From assembly GCA_022759145.1 (NCBI GenBank), contig JAEMPV010000024.1, positions 3,021 through 65,902 on the forward strand: DNA of 62,882 nucleotides, written 5' to 3'. Source of the stretch: Caldisericum sp. (lineage in GTDB: Bacteria > Caldisericota > Caldisericia > Caldisericales > Caldisericaceae). A model generated the notes under the pieces. The model worked only from the letters and a program-made list of their open reading frames with translations, had not been told where the DNA came from and made no database searches. Positions 26,024-34,924 of this stretch are shown piece by piece; positions within the stretch are counted from its first letter, which is position 1, and every line of letters starts with the position of its first letter. A program made the position numbers and the translations under genes.

Positions 26024-26052
26024 ATTATACCACAGTAAATATTTTATGTAAA
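26024..26052 (-). promoter_or_regulatory. Promoter of the moxR operon
   Basis: Minus-strand TTTACA (plus 26047-26052), a 17-base spacer and TATAAT (plus 26024-26029): a near-consensus sigma-70 promoter. The predicted start leaves a leader of about 30 bases containing the GAGGT Shine-Dalgarno of moxR. Confidence 0.65.
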
Positions 26053-26080
26053 ATTTAATAAAATTTTTGCAATGAACTTA

Positions 26081-26109
26081 TTGACAAATTCAAAGAAATA
26101 ATATTTAAT
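26081..26109 (+). promoter_or_regulatory. Promoter of the antiporter gene
   Basis: TTGACA (26081-26086, perfect -35), a 17-base spacer and TTTAAT (26104-26109). The antiporter ATG begins at 26115, only 5 bases after the -10, so the transcript should start at the ATG itself. No Shine-Dalgarno is present. Confidence 0.6.
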
Positions 26110-26114
26110 AGGTT

Positions 26115-27275
26115 ATGGGAGAACTAATAATTTTTATTTCACTTTCAATAATTGGCGGAATTATTGCTTCCTACTTCGTTTCAAAATCTGACTTTCCTAC
26201 TATAACCGGACTTATAGTTTTGGGGATTGGAATCTCTTTGATTCCATTTGTAAGAAATTTGGTAACAAAGTACAATTTGTTTTTTCAAATAATACTTGAA
26301 ATTTCTGTTTCTTTGCTTCTTTTTGAAACTGGCTTGGAAATAATTTATTTACACAGAAACAAGAAAATCATACTTGCTTCACTTCTTCAATCTACTTTAA
26401 CTTTTTCGATAATTTTCCTTGTAATGCAGACCATTTTTAATATTGGCTTTCTTGAAAGCATCGTTATATCGACCATTTGGATGGTAACTGGATCTGACAT
26501 TGCAATTTCGCTTCTTAAAAATATGCCCATTGAATCTTCTTTAAAAATACAAATCGGAACTATGATTGTTATCGATGATCTAATAGGCGAAATTTTCTTC
26601 TTTATTTCTTTTCCACTTCTCAGGTTTAATTACGTTTTGCAGCAAAATTTCTATCTTGTCTTAAGAGGCACTCTTGAAGAAGTACTTCTGTCTATAATTT
26701 TGGGAATTTTTCTTGGGTATGTTATACACAAATTTTTCAAATTTGCTTATAATAAACTCCCTCAGGTAATTAGTTCTTTTGCATTTATTTTGCTTGTGGT
26801 AGGACTTTCAGAATATTTAAATTTACATTCAATAGTTGTTGCACTCATCAGTGGAATTGTTTTCACGCTTAGCTCAAAATTTGAGGTAGTAAAAAAAGTA
26901 AGGCTATCTTTACGAGAGTTTGACCAACTTTTTTATACCTTATTTATTATCTTTTCAGTCGCTTATGTTGGCTTACCAAAGATAGAGCATTATCTATTTG
27001 CAGGGCTTGTAATCTTATTAATTCGCTTCATTGGAAAAAGTGCAGGCACATTTTTTGTTCAATCCACAAAATTAATAGATCTGGAAAGTTTTTCAGACTT
27101 GCTTATTTCTATGCTTCCTCAATCGATATTTAGTGCCTACTTTGCATATCTTACAAGAGACTATCTATCTATTTTTGGTGGCTTAGTTTTCGCAGTTGCT
27201 ATTGCAAGTATAATTCTTTTTGAAGTTGTCGGGTATTACTTAATAAAGAAAATTGCCCTAAACAAAGAGCACTAA
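26115..27275 (+). CDS. Cation:proton antiporter (CPA2/NhaP-KefB-like)
   Basis: Membrane protein of 386 residues with about 12 helices. Features of the sodium/proton exchanger superfamily are an N-terminal LPTITGLIVLG-like segment (FPTITGLIVLGIGISLIP), LLLFETGLEI, VTGSDIAIS in the unwound-helix position, and the acidic VIDDLIGEI typical of the ion-binding site. No C-terminal TrkA-N domain. Ion (Na+ or K+) unknown. No Shine-Dalgarno; the promoter places the mRNA 5' end at the ATG. Its 3' end overlaps the convergent MFS gene by 18 bp. Confidence 0.82.
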   Translation: MGELIIFISLSIIGGIIASYFVSKSDFPTITGLIVLGIGISLIPFVRNLVTKYNLFFQIILEISVSLLLFETGLEIIYLHRNKKIILASLLQSTLTFSIIFLVMQTIFNIGFLESIVISTIWMVTGSDIAISLLKNMPIESSLKIQIGTMIVIDDLIGEIFFFISFPLLRFNYVLQQNFYLVLRGTLEEVLLSIILGIFLGYVIHKFFKFAYNKLPQVISSFAFILLVVGLSEYLNLHSIVVALISGIVFTLSSKFEVVKKVRLSLREFDQLFYTLFIIFSVAYVGLPKIEHYLFAGLVILLIRFIGKSAGTFFVQSTKLIDLESFSDLLISMLPQSIFSAYFAYLTRDYLSIFGGLVFAVAIASIILFEVVGYYLIKKIALNKEH

Positions 27276-28406
27276 TACTCCTGCAATAAGTGCAAGTACC
27301 CCCCCGAAGTAAAACGGAGCGCTTGGTGCAATGTATTGATAGAGTACTCCCGCAATTAATGAGGCTGGGAAAGCCATTATGCCTACTGCAAAATTATAAA
27401 TACCAAAAGCCGTCCCTCTTACTTCGTCATCTGTTACAAGGTCAGAAACAAATGCCTTTTGTATTCCCTCTGACATTGCATAATAGACTGCGTATAAAAT
27501 GAATACAAACCACAAAAAATTCGCATTTTTAGTTAATGCAAAAAGTAGATAACTTATTCCGTATACACCCATTCCTATTATTAAAGTAGTTTTTCTTCCG
27601 ATCTTATCAGAAAGGGCACCTAATGGTGTAGATAACAAAGCGTAAACCAAACTGTGTAATGCCCACATAAGGAGTATTGTCGTTGCTATAACTCCAAGAT
27701 TGTTTGCATACATTGTAATGAAAGCATCCGAACTATTTCCAAGAGTAAATATAAGAATAGTAAAAAGGAACATATAGAAGCGTTTTCCAAGTTTTGCATT
27801 TGATATGAAACTACTACTCTTTTTTATTTCAGTGTTCAACTTTTTTTCCTGGACAAAGAAAAGAATTATAACAGCAATTACCGCAGGAATTAACGCAATT
27901 TTGAATATTTCTCTATAATTTGTTTTCCCAAATTTTTCTAAAACCCAGAAACCCAAAAGCGGTCCCGCTGCAGCGCCAAATGTATCAAGTGCCCTATGAA
28001 AACCAAAATAAAAGCCCCTGTTTGTATCATCAGTATAAGATGCAATAAGTGCATCTCTTGGCGCAGTTCTTATTCCCTTTCCTATTCGCTCTAAAGCCCT
28101 AACTATAAGAACTCCCACTGGGCTATTCACAAAAAGAAGCAAAGCCTTTGCAAGAGTTGATTCTGCATAACCAAATATGGTTAACCACTTCCTATTTCGT
28201 AACTTATCGGAAATATATCCGGAAAATACCTTAAGAAGGGAAGCAATTGTCTCTGCAAGCCCCTCTATAACTCCAATGAAAGCCCCACCTGCTCCTATGG
28301 ACTCAAGGAACAATGGAAGCACTTTTGTAATCATTTCTGTAGAAATGTCAGTAAAGAAACTTGCAAGTCCCAGGATAATTACATTAGGATTTAATTTCTT
28401 TCTCAT
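27258..28406 (-). CDS. Major facilitator superfamily transporter
   Basis: 382 residues with 12 predicted helices. The MFS loop motif between helices 2 and 3 appears as GYISDKLRNRKW, and a second copy in the other half as GALSDKIGRKTTL. ERIGKGIRTAPRDALIA and HRALDTFGAAAGPLLG mark a widespread but poorly characterised drug/metabolite-type subfamily. It starts inside the end of the MoeA-fusion gene (4-bp overlap), so the two are co-transcribed. The substrate cannot be stated. Confidence 0.85.
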   Translation of the reverse strand: MRKKLNPNVIILGLASFFTDISTEMITKVLPLFLESIGAGGAFIGVIEGLAETIASLLKVFSGYISDKLRNRKWLTIFGYAESTLAKALLLFVNSPVGVLIVRALERIGKGIRTAPRDALIASYTDDTNRGFYFGFHRALDTFGAAAGPLLGFWVLEKFGKTNYREIFKIALIPAVIAVIILFFVQEKKLNTEIKKSSSFISNAKLGKRFYMFLFTILIFTLGNSSDAFITMYANNLGVIATTILLMWALHSLVYALLSTPLGALSDKIGRKTTLIIGMGVYGISYLLFALTKNANFLWFVFILYAVYYAMSEGIQKAFVSDLVTDDEVRGTAFGIYNFAVGIMAFPASLIAGVLYQYIAPSAPFYFGGVLALIAGVLVLFV

Positions 28407-30319
28407 GGTAAATCCTCCTTCGCCAAACCTATCAACTTGTAACCTGGAAAATCATTCAAAATATCTTCAAGGTTTTCATTTTTAACTTCATTTAAAATCA
28501 TCTGTATCATTTCACTTTTGAAATAATCCCTTCTTATAATAAGTTCATATTCCTCTTCTCCTAATGTTATAAAATCAAGGTCAAACAATCTTGCTACATA
28601 TTCAATTCCAATACCACAATCTGCTATGCCTTCGTTAATAGCATTTGCAACACCTAAGTGAGTTGTTTCTTCAAGGTCATATCCGTTTATCTTGCGCCTA
28701 TCGATGCCATTAATATCAATAAGATAGTCAAAAAACACTCTTGTTCCAGAGCCTTTTTGCCTGTTAACAAACTTTACATCTTCTCTTTCAAGATCCTTTA
28801 ATGAATTGATATTTTTTGGATTTCCTTTCTTTAATATGATACCTTGATTCCTGTTAACTAAATGAAAGCGAACATAAGTGCCATCTTTCAAATATTTTTT
28901 TAAAAATGGTGTGTTGTATGTTCGAGTTTCCCCATCAAAAAGGTGAATTGAGGTGATGATTGTTTCTCCTCTATCAAAAGATAAAAGTCCTCCTAAACTT
29001 CCAACATTTATAATTCCAAATTTAAACTCAGGATTTCGCTTGCGAATGCTATTTAAAAGAAATTCGAGGAGAGGATCATTACTTCCAATAAACAACAATT
29101 GTTCTAAAACATAATCAGGGCTCCTCAACAAATCAACTTTTATTTGTGTATTAGCCTCAATGCCCTCTTCTTCCTCTTTAATTCTAAAAATACCGTCCGC
29201 ATTTGCAACAGAGGTTAGGTTTGCAGCTCCTCTCTTTAAAGGTACACAAACAATCTCATCTCCAATTTTTGTAACCTTCACACGAATAAACTCTTCTACG
29301 CCAAGTGAAGATGGAATATCCCTCTTTAAAGTTGCGTTAATTTCCTTTGGCTGCTCAAGAGAAACACCAGTGAAAGATTCGATTGCAACTTTCAAGAAAA
29401 TTTTTGCATCAATAAAAGAAGATACCGGGAAGCCTGGAAGCCCAATGAGAGGAACATTTCCGTTAAATCCAATAACTAAGGGCTTTCCTGGCTGGATTGT
29501 AAGACCATGGAAAAGAACTGGAGCAAAACTCTCAAACACCTTGGTTATAAGATCTTTACTCCCCTTCGCAGATCCACCAATTACAACAATAATGTGGTAA
29601 TCTTTAGAAGCATCACTAATTACATTCCTTAGGATTTGAAAATCGTTTGGGAGCACCTTATCTGAAATTTTTACGTAAGCGCCGTACTCTTCCAATATTG
29701 AAGAAATCATATAAGAATTTGAATCGATAACATCACCAATATTTAAAGTTTCTCCTAATCTCTTTACTTCTTCGCCAGTTGGAATTACAAATACTTTTGG
29801 CTTTTCAAATACAAAAATCTTCTCATTGTAAGATGAGATTAAAACGCCAATATGAGCGGGTGTTATTCTTTCATAAACGGGAACAATTATCTCTCCTTTT
29901 GCGAAATCTTCTCCAATCACTCGGACATTCTCGTAAAGATGAAGCGGAGAAAAAACTTTTAAAGTATCACCATTGACCTCAACATCTTCTATCATTACAA
30001 CACAATCAAAAGGAAATTTTATAGGATCACCCGTGTTTACGGGAATTGCGTCTTTTCCTATTTCGAAAATCTTAGGATTATTAATCGTTGCATATGTAGT
30101 CAATTTTGATTTTAGTGCAAAACCGTCAACAGCCGAAGCGTTAAAAAACGGATTTGAAATTTTTGCTACAACAGGTCTTGAAGTTATTCTACCGAGGCTA
30201 TCATAAACAGAAATTTCTTCCTCTTTAAGGTTTCTATAAACTTCTCTCTTTTTAAGGTTGTCTATAAATATCTTTATTGCATTGCTAAGGCTTTCTTTTT
30301 TTAAAAATATTTCTCTCAT
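28403..30319 (-). CDS. moeA: MoeA fused to a periplasmic-binding-protein-like domain
   Basis: 638-residue fusion. Residues about 1-410 are MoeA, the molybdenum insertase: the N-terminal SAVDGFALK, the middle GEDFAKGEIIVP, the MoCF domain with VVIGGSAKGSKDL and QPGKPLVIG, and a C-terminal beta domain. Residues about 415-638 form a type 2 substrate-binding-like domain: INVGSLGGLLSF, VRFHLVNRNQGIILKKG, RQKGSGTRVFFDYL and DCGIGIEYVA. Known as MoeA/LysR-substrate-binding fusions in archaea and clostridia; the second domain may sense molybdate, tungstate or cofactor. Shine-Dalgarno AAGGAA. Overlaps the MFS gene. Confidence 0.9.
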   Translation of the reverse strand: MREIFLKKESLSNAIKIFIDNLKKREVYRNLKEEEISVYDSLGRITSRPVVAKISNPFFNASAVDGFALKSKLTTYATINNPKIFEIGKDAIPVNTGDPIKFPFDCVVMIEDVEVNGDTLKVFSPLHLYENVRVIGEDFAKGEIIVPVYERITPAHIGVLISSYNEKIFVFEKPKVFVIPTGEEVKRLGETLNIGDVIDSNSYMISSILEEYGAYVKISDKVLPNDFQILRNVISDASKDYHIIVVIGGSAKGSKDLITKVFESFAPVLFHGLTIQPGKPLVIGFNGNVPLIGLPGFPVSSFIDAKIFLKVAIESFTGVSLEQPKEINATLKRDIPSSLGVEEFIRVKVTKIGDEIVCVPLKRGAANLTSVANADGIFRIKEEEEGIEANTQIKVDLLRSPDYVLEQLLFIGSNDPLLEFLLNSIRKRNPEFKFGIINVGSLGGLLSFDRGETIITSIHLFDGETRTYNTPFLKKYLKDGTYVRFHLVNRNQGIILKKGNPKNINSLKDLEREDVKFVNRQKGSGTRVFFDYLIDINGIDRRKINGYDLEETTHLGVANAINEGIADCGIGIEYVARLFDLDFITLGEEEYELIIRRDYFKSEMIQMILNEVKNENLEDILNDFPGYKLIGLAKEDLP

Positions 30320-30330
30320 TTGATATTTCC

Positions 30331-30358
30331 TTGCAAAAAATTAACAACCTATTATAAT
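30331..30358 (+). promoter_or_regulatory. Promoter of the small membrane protein gene
   Basis: TTGCAA (30331-30336), 16-base spacer, TATAAT (30353-30358). The ATG at 30367 follows the -10 by 8 bases, again pointing to a leaderless transcript. Its -10 overlaps the -10 of the divergent moeA promoter. Confidence 0.6.
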
Positions 30359-30378
30359 AAAATTTGATGATTAAACAA
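30351..30378 (-). promoter_or_regulatory. Promoter of the moeA-MFS operon
   Basis: Minus-strand TTGTTT (plus 30373-30378), 16-base spacer and TATAAT (plus 30351-30356). The -10 overlaps the plus-strand -10 by four bases, and the -35 lies inside the divergent coding sequence. The leader is about 25 bases and contains AAGGAA. Confidence 0.55.
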
Positions 30379-30723
30379 ATATTAAAGTTCTTGCTTTCAA
30401 GCTTTTTAGTTGCAGTTATTGTAACTTCTATTACATTTTTGGTATTACTTATACTTGGTAAATTTCAATTAGTAAGATTGTTGAATATCTATTTTTTAGA
30501 AGGAAGCATATTTGTAATTATAAGCGCTATTCTATCTTTAGGAAACCTTGGAGAAAAGGTTTACATATCGTATATTTATTTTAGAGCGTTGAATTTATTA
30601 ACAAACAGCGATACAGGTAAAAATGAAATGCCACTTAACTCTTCTCTTTTGCCATTCTTCACTGGACTATTTATCTATAGCATCATATTATTGATACACA
30701 TTATTTTTAAACCTACATTTTAA
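30367..30723 (+). CDS. Small four-helix membrane protein, function unknown
   Basis: 118 residues from ATG 30367 (a TTG codon just before it is less likely). Four hydrophobic stretches at about 7-32, 42-60, a short one near 65-80 and 95-113 make it an integral membrane protein. I recognise no family motif. It stands alone on the plus strand between divergent moeA and convergent rsmD, whose stop lies 4 bases away. Its strong promoter and conserved-looking context argue that it is real. Confidence 0.65.
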   Translation: MIKQILKFLLSSFLVAVIVTSITFLVLLILGKFQLVRLLNIYFLEGSIFVIISAILSLGNLGEKVYISYIYFRALNLLTNSDTGKNEMPLNSSLLPFFTGLFIYSIILLIHIIFKPTF

Positions 30724-30727
30724 GGCA

Positions 30728-31291
30728 TTATTCTACTACATAATAAGAAACAATTATTTTGCCATACCTTTTTTCTTTAAATTTTTTAAGAACAAAATTG
30801 CCTTCAAAAGTATCGCCCAATTTTTCTTCTTCTGAGTGTTCCGCAATTATAACAACATTCTTTTTTAGAAGTAGCGAATTTTTTAATGCTTCAAGTGTCT
30901 CTGTTGCAAAGTGTGTCTTATATGGTGGATCGAGAAATACGAAATCAACATCTCTCTCAACTTTGGGAGAAGCGATAAACCTAAAAACATCCTGCATGTA
31001 AACCCTTGACCTATCTTGTAAATTAAAGCGTAGAATATTTTTCTTAATTATACTGCAAGCCTTTGGATTTTTTTCAACGAAATAAACAAAAAAAGCCCCT
31101 TCACTTAGCGCTTCGATTCCAACCGCTCCAGAACCTGCAAACAGATCAACAAAAACTTTACCCTGAATATCAAACCGTATAACATCAAAAATAGCTTCTC
31201 TAACTCTGTCACTTGTTGGTCTAAGTTCGATATCTTTCGACGGTGAAATTATTTCTTGTCCTTTAAACTCCCCCGCAACAATTCTCATCAT
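30728..31291 (-). CDS. rsmD: 16S rRNA (guanine-N2)-methyltransferase RsmD
   Basis: SAM-dependent methyltransferase of 187 residues acting on G966 (E. coli numbering) of 16S rRNA. N-terminal RIVAGEFKGQEI, the RPTSDRVREAIFDVI block, SAM motif VFVDLFAGSGAVGIEALS, and catalytic DPPY in VFLDPPYKTHF are all present. The ATGATG start overlaps the stop of recG. rsmD next to recG is common in Bacillota and related bacteria. Confidence 0.94.
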   Translation of the reverse strand: MMRIVAGEFKGQEIISPSKDIELRPTSDRVREAIFDVIRFDIQGKVFVDLFAGSGAVGIEALSEGAFFVYFVEKNPKACSIIKKNILRFNLQDRSRVYMQDVFRFIASPKVERDVDFVFLDPPYKTHFATETLEALKNSLLLKKNVVIIAEHSEEEKLGDTFEGNFVLKKFKEKRYGKIIVSYYVVE

Positions 31292-33651
31292 GCAACCTCA
31301 ATTAAAGGAATCTTTTCCTTATATTTTATCGCAAGCAATCTATTAAACTCTTTAAGTCTTTCGGGGTCGTAATCTATTTTCCCATTTATAAGGTTCATTG
31401 CTTCAGCCCTTGCTATTTCAAGTATCCTTGCATCGCTTTCGCCTAAAAGCGTGGTAAGTTTTAAATCAGGCAATCCTGATTGCTTTGTTCCGAGAAGCTC
31501 TCCTGGTCCTCTTAATTTCAAGTCAAATTCAGCAACCTCAAAGCCATTATTAGTTTTTTCAAGCACACTCAATCTTTCAATTGCCTCTTTAGAGGGATTA
31601 CGAGTTATAAGTAAACAATAAGACTGTAAGTTGCTCCTTCCTACTCTTCCCCTTAACTGGTGAAGTGTAGCAAGACCAAACCGATCGGCGTCCTCAATAA
31701 CAATAACAGTTGCATCTTTAACATCTACTCCTACTTCCACTACTGTAGTCGAAACCAAAACTTGAACTCTTCCAGTACGAAAACTCTCCATTACATTAGC
31801 TTTCTCTTTGAAAGACATTGCACCATGTAATTTCGCAATTTTATACCCTTTTAGATAGGTTTTAGAAAGTTTTTCGTACAGCTTTTCTACTGACTGGGCG
31901 TCGAAATTTTCAGAGTCTTCAATCAAAGGACAAACAACATACGCCTTATTTCCTTTGTCCAGTTCTTCTCTTACAAGTTTATATGCAAGGTCTTCTTCGT
32001 TATAAAAAACCTTTGTAATTACAGGTATGCGTCCTTTGGGCATTTCTCTAATCTCACTTACATCAAGATCTCCGTAAAGAGTAAGTGCAAGCGTCCTGGG
32101 GATTGGCGTTGCACTCATTACGAGTGTATGAGGAATAACTGCCTTGCCCTTTAGAGAACCTCTTTGAAGCACTCCGAAGCGGTGCTGTTCATCGACAACC
32201 ACGAGCCCGAGTTTTTTAAAAACAACACTTTCCTCTATAAGGGCATGAGTTCCAAAGATCATATTAATTGCTCCGTTTTTTAGGTCTTCAAGGATTTTTC
32301 TTCTATCTGCTGCCTTAGTGCTTGAAGTAAGTAGTGCTAATTTAATCTGAGTTTTTGAAAATATGTTTGAGGCTGTGTTAAAAGTTTGTTCCGCAAGTAT
32401 TTCTGTTGGACTCATCATTGCTGATTGAAAACCATTTTTATACGCTATAAACATAGAAAAAAGCGCAACAACCGTTTTACCAGAACCTACATCGCCGTGC
32501 AATAGACGATTCATCGGATGACCTGACTTGAGATCATTAATTATTTCAGAGATAACTTTCTTCTGGTCGTTCGTAAGTTCAAAAGGAATAAGACTCGTAA
32601 ATTCTTTTAGATATTCATCTTTTACTTCAAAAACAAAACCTTCACTTTTTTCAATTGCAGCTTTCCTTTTGCTTAAAATATACTGTAACTCAAATAGTTC
32701 ATTAAAGATAAGCCGATCCTTCGCATTTTTAAGTGCTTCAAAATTCTCTGGAAAGTGTATATTTGACAATGCATAATTTAAGGGCACTAAGTTTCTCCTT
32801 TTTAAAATTTCAGTGTCTATATAATCAAATATTCTCTTACCTGTGTTTTCTACGAAACTTGAGGCTTTGTTTCGAAAAACTTTCTGAGTCAAGCCTTCAG
32901 TGAGTGGATATAATGGAATTATGCGCAAAGTGTGTACCAATTCCTTCCTCTCTTGTGAAATTTCATATTCTGGTGATGGCATCTCCCATTTTCCGTACGC
33001 AAATTGTACTTTTCCAAATAAAAAAACCTCCATACCCTCTTTAAAAATGTTCTTAAGGTATGGCTGATTAAACCATGTGGCTGTTATATAACCTGTTCCA
33101 TCTGTTCCTAAAATAGATACGATAGAAAGTTTTCCTTTTCTTTCTTGAACTGAAACAACTTTAATCTTAAGAAGTACCGTTTCTCCATTTTTTAACGAAA
33201 AGATCTTTTTAACATTTCGCAAATCAAGGTAAGCTCTTGGAAAGTGAAACAAAAAGTCATAAGCAGTAATAATACCAAGCTTTTTAAACTTCTTTGCGAG
33301 TTCTGGTCCAACGCCCTTAACAAATTGAACAGGCGTGAATAAATCTGATAATTTTACGCTTTCTTCGACGCTTAAATCCGAGAGCTTACTTTGGGAATCA
33401 TTAGTAAAATTAGTATCGCTTTCTTCTATTGATCCTAAAATTTTCAAAGCTTTTTCAATTCTTCTTTTCCTTTCTTCTTCAGGTATTTCCGAGTAGTCTA
33501 TGAAGATGGCGGTAAGCTCTTCTTTTCTTGAGTCAATAGTTTTAGCTATATAATCTATAACAAATTTACTAAAACCACCAATAACAGAGTCATTTTTATA
33601 ACCTCTTTTCGCTTCAAGGAAAAGAAGCTTTTTCAACTTTTCAATGCTCAT
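31288..33651 (-). CDS. recG: ATP-dependent DNA helicase RecG
   Basis: Branch-migration helicase that remodels stalled forks, 787 residues, longer than E. coli RecG because of an N-terminal extension of about 100 residues as in Thermotoga and relatives. The wedge OB domain (about 160-260) precedes the helicase core with Walker A HGDVGSGKTVVAL, DEQH box VVVDEQHRFGVLQR, motif III MSATPIPRTLAL, and motif VI QLRGRVGRS. Overlaps deoB and rsmD by 4 bp each. Confidence 0.95.
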   Translation of the reverse strand: MSIEKLKKLLFLEAKRGYKNDSVIGGFSKFVIDYIAKTIDSRKEELTAIFIDYSEIPEEERKRRIEKALKILGSIEESDTNFTNDSQSKLSDLSVEESVKLSDLFTPVQFVKGVGPELAKKFKKLGIITAYDFLFHFPRAYLDLRNVKKIFSLKNGETVLLKIKVVSVQERKGKLSIVSILGTDGTGYITATWFNQPYLKNIFKEGMEVFLFGKVQFAYGKWEMPSPEYEISQERKELVHTLRIIPLYPLTEGLTQKVFRNKASSFVENTGKRIFDYIDTEILKRRNLVPLNYALSNIHFPENFEALKNAKDRLIFNELFELQYILSKRKAAIEKSEGFVFEVKDEYLKEFTSLIPFELTNDQKKVISEIINDLKSGHPMNRLLHGDVGSGKTVVALFSMFIAYKNGFQSAMMSPTEILAEQTFNTASNIFSKTQIKLALLTSSTKAADRRKILEDLKNGAINMIFGTHALIEESVVFKKLGLVVVDEQHRFGVLQRGSLKGKAVIPHTLVMSATPIPRTLALTLYGDLDVSEIREMPKGRIPVITKVFYNEEDLAYKLVREELDKGNKAYVVCPLIEDSENFDAQSVEKLYEKLSKTYLKGYKIAKLHGAMSFKEKANVMESFRTGRVQVLVSTTVVEVGVDVKDATVIVIEDADRFGLATLHQLRGRVGRSNLQSYCLLITRNPSKEAIERLSVLEKTNNGFEVAEFDLKLRGPGELLGTKQSGLPDLKLTTLLGESDARILEIARAEAMNLINGKIDYDPERLKEFNRLLAIKYKEKIPLIEVA

Positions 33652-34817
33652 CTATAAACAAGGTTTAAAAAACTTGTTCCATTTATCCTTTCAACATTGA
33701 AAATCTCTGAGATTGTTGCGGAAATATCAGAAATACTTCCCCTTAATCCAAGGTTTACATTTGGCTTTACATGAGAACCATAAACGATAAGAGGAGTAAA
33801 TTCCCTTGTATGATCTGTATGTGCTTTAAATGTTGGATCACAACCGTGGTCTGCAGTAATAATAAGCATATCGTATGGCTTCATCTTCTCAAGTATTATA
33901 GGCAATCTATCATCGACATCCTTAAGACCTTTACCATATGCTTTGTAATCTCTTCTATGTCCCCAGTTTGCATCGAATTCTACAAGGTTAGTGAAAATAA
34001 GGCCTTCGTAATCTTTAGATACTTCTTCAATAGTTTTTTCTAAACCGTCTAAATTGTTTTCCGTGTGAATGCTTTCTGTTAATCCCACTCCTGCAAAAAG
34101 ATCATGAATTTTACCTATACCAACTACATTCAATCCCTTTTCTTTAAGAAGATCGAGAACTGTTTTTTGAGGAGGCTTTACTGCGTAATCTCTTCTTTCT
34201 GCTGTTCTTATAAAACCAGTTTCAGGTGATCCGATAAAAGGTCTTGCAATAACTCTTGCAACTTCGTGCTCTCCAATACAAACTTCATTTCTTGCAATTT
34301 CACACATTCTGTAGAGTTCTTCGAGCGGTATAACATCTTTATGTGCAGCAATTTGGAAGACAGAATCTGCAGAAGTATAAACTATAGGGTTCCCAGTTCT
34401 TTTATGCTCTTCATATAACTCTTTAATAATTTCGGTTCCTGAGGCAGGTTTATTTCCTAAAGCCTTTTTGCCAGTCAATTTTTCAAATTTTTCTATTACT
34501 TCCTTCGGAAAGCCGTTTGGGTAGGTTGGAAATGCTTTCTTTAGAATTACGCCAGCCATCTCCCAGTGACCACTTATTGAGTCTTTACCCTTTGAGTTTT
34601 CTTTAAGCCTTCCGTAAGATCCAATATAGTCTCCACTTTCATTAAAGACTACACCCCTTAATCCTAATTTTTCAAGATTGGGTAGTTTTATATCCGGATT
34701 GTATTGAAGAGTATGCAATAAAGTATTAGCACCCCAATCCCCATACTCAATTGCATCTTCTGCTTCACCTGCTCCTACGCTATCAAGCACCAAAATAATC
34801 ACTCTTTTTATTTCCAT
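33648..34817 (-). CDS. deoB: Phosphopentomutase
   Basis: Alkaline-phosphatase superfamily enzyme interconverting ribose-1-phosphate and ribose-5-phosphate (and the deoxy forms) in nucleoside salvage. Metal motif VLDSVGAGEAEDA at the N-terminus, KDSISGHWEMAG, and the C-terminal ITADHGCDPTFKAHTDHTRE metal ligands are present. The ATG at 34817 is chosen because GGAGGT lies just before it; a TTG four codons upstream overlaps that site. The length of 389 residues is normal. Confidence 0.95.
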   Translation of the reverse strand: MEIKRVIILVLDSVGAGEAEDAIEYGDWGANTLLHTLQYNPDIKLPNLEKLGLRGVVFNESGDYIGSYGRLKENSKGKDSISGHWEMAGVILKKAFPTYPNGFPKEVIEKFEKLTGKKALGNKPASGTEIIKELYEEHKRTGNPIVYTSADSVFQIAAHKDVIPLEELYRMCEIARNEVCIGEHEVARVIARPFIGSPETGFIRTAERRDYAVKPPQKTVLDLLKEKGLNVVGIGKIHDLFAGVGLTESIHTENNLDGLEKTIEEVSKDYEGLIFTNLVEFDANWGHRRDYKAYGKGLKDVDDRLPIILEKMKPYDMLIITADHGCDPTFKAHTDHTREFTPLIVYGSHVKPNVNLGLRGSISDISATISEIFNVERINGTSFLNLVYR

Positions 34818-34887
34818 CTTAACCTCCAATTTAATATTGTATATTTATTTTAATCTAAAAGCAGCATTTTTCAAATTTTGCTTCATC

Positions 34888-34916
34888 TTGCTTAAATTCA
34901 TAAATTCTGATAAAAT
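34888..34916 (+). promoter_or_regulatory. Promoter of the lipM-to-PEGA operon
   Basis: TTGCTT (34888-34893), an exact 17-base spacer, and TAAAAT (34911-34916) with a preceding TGA suggestive of an extended -10. The lipM-like ATG is 8 bases after the -10, so the message is predicted to be leaderless. The whole 9.2-kb operon to 44132 may depend on it. Confidence 0.6.
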
Positions 34917-34924
34917 TTTAAGGC

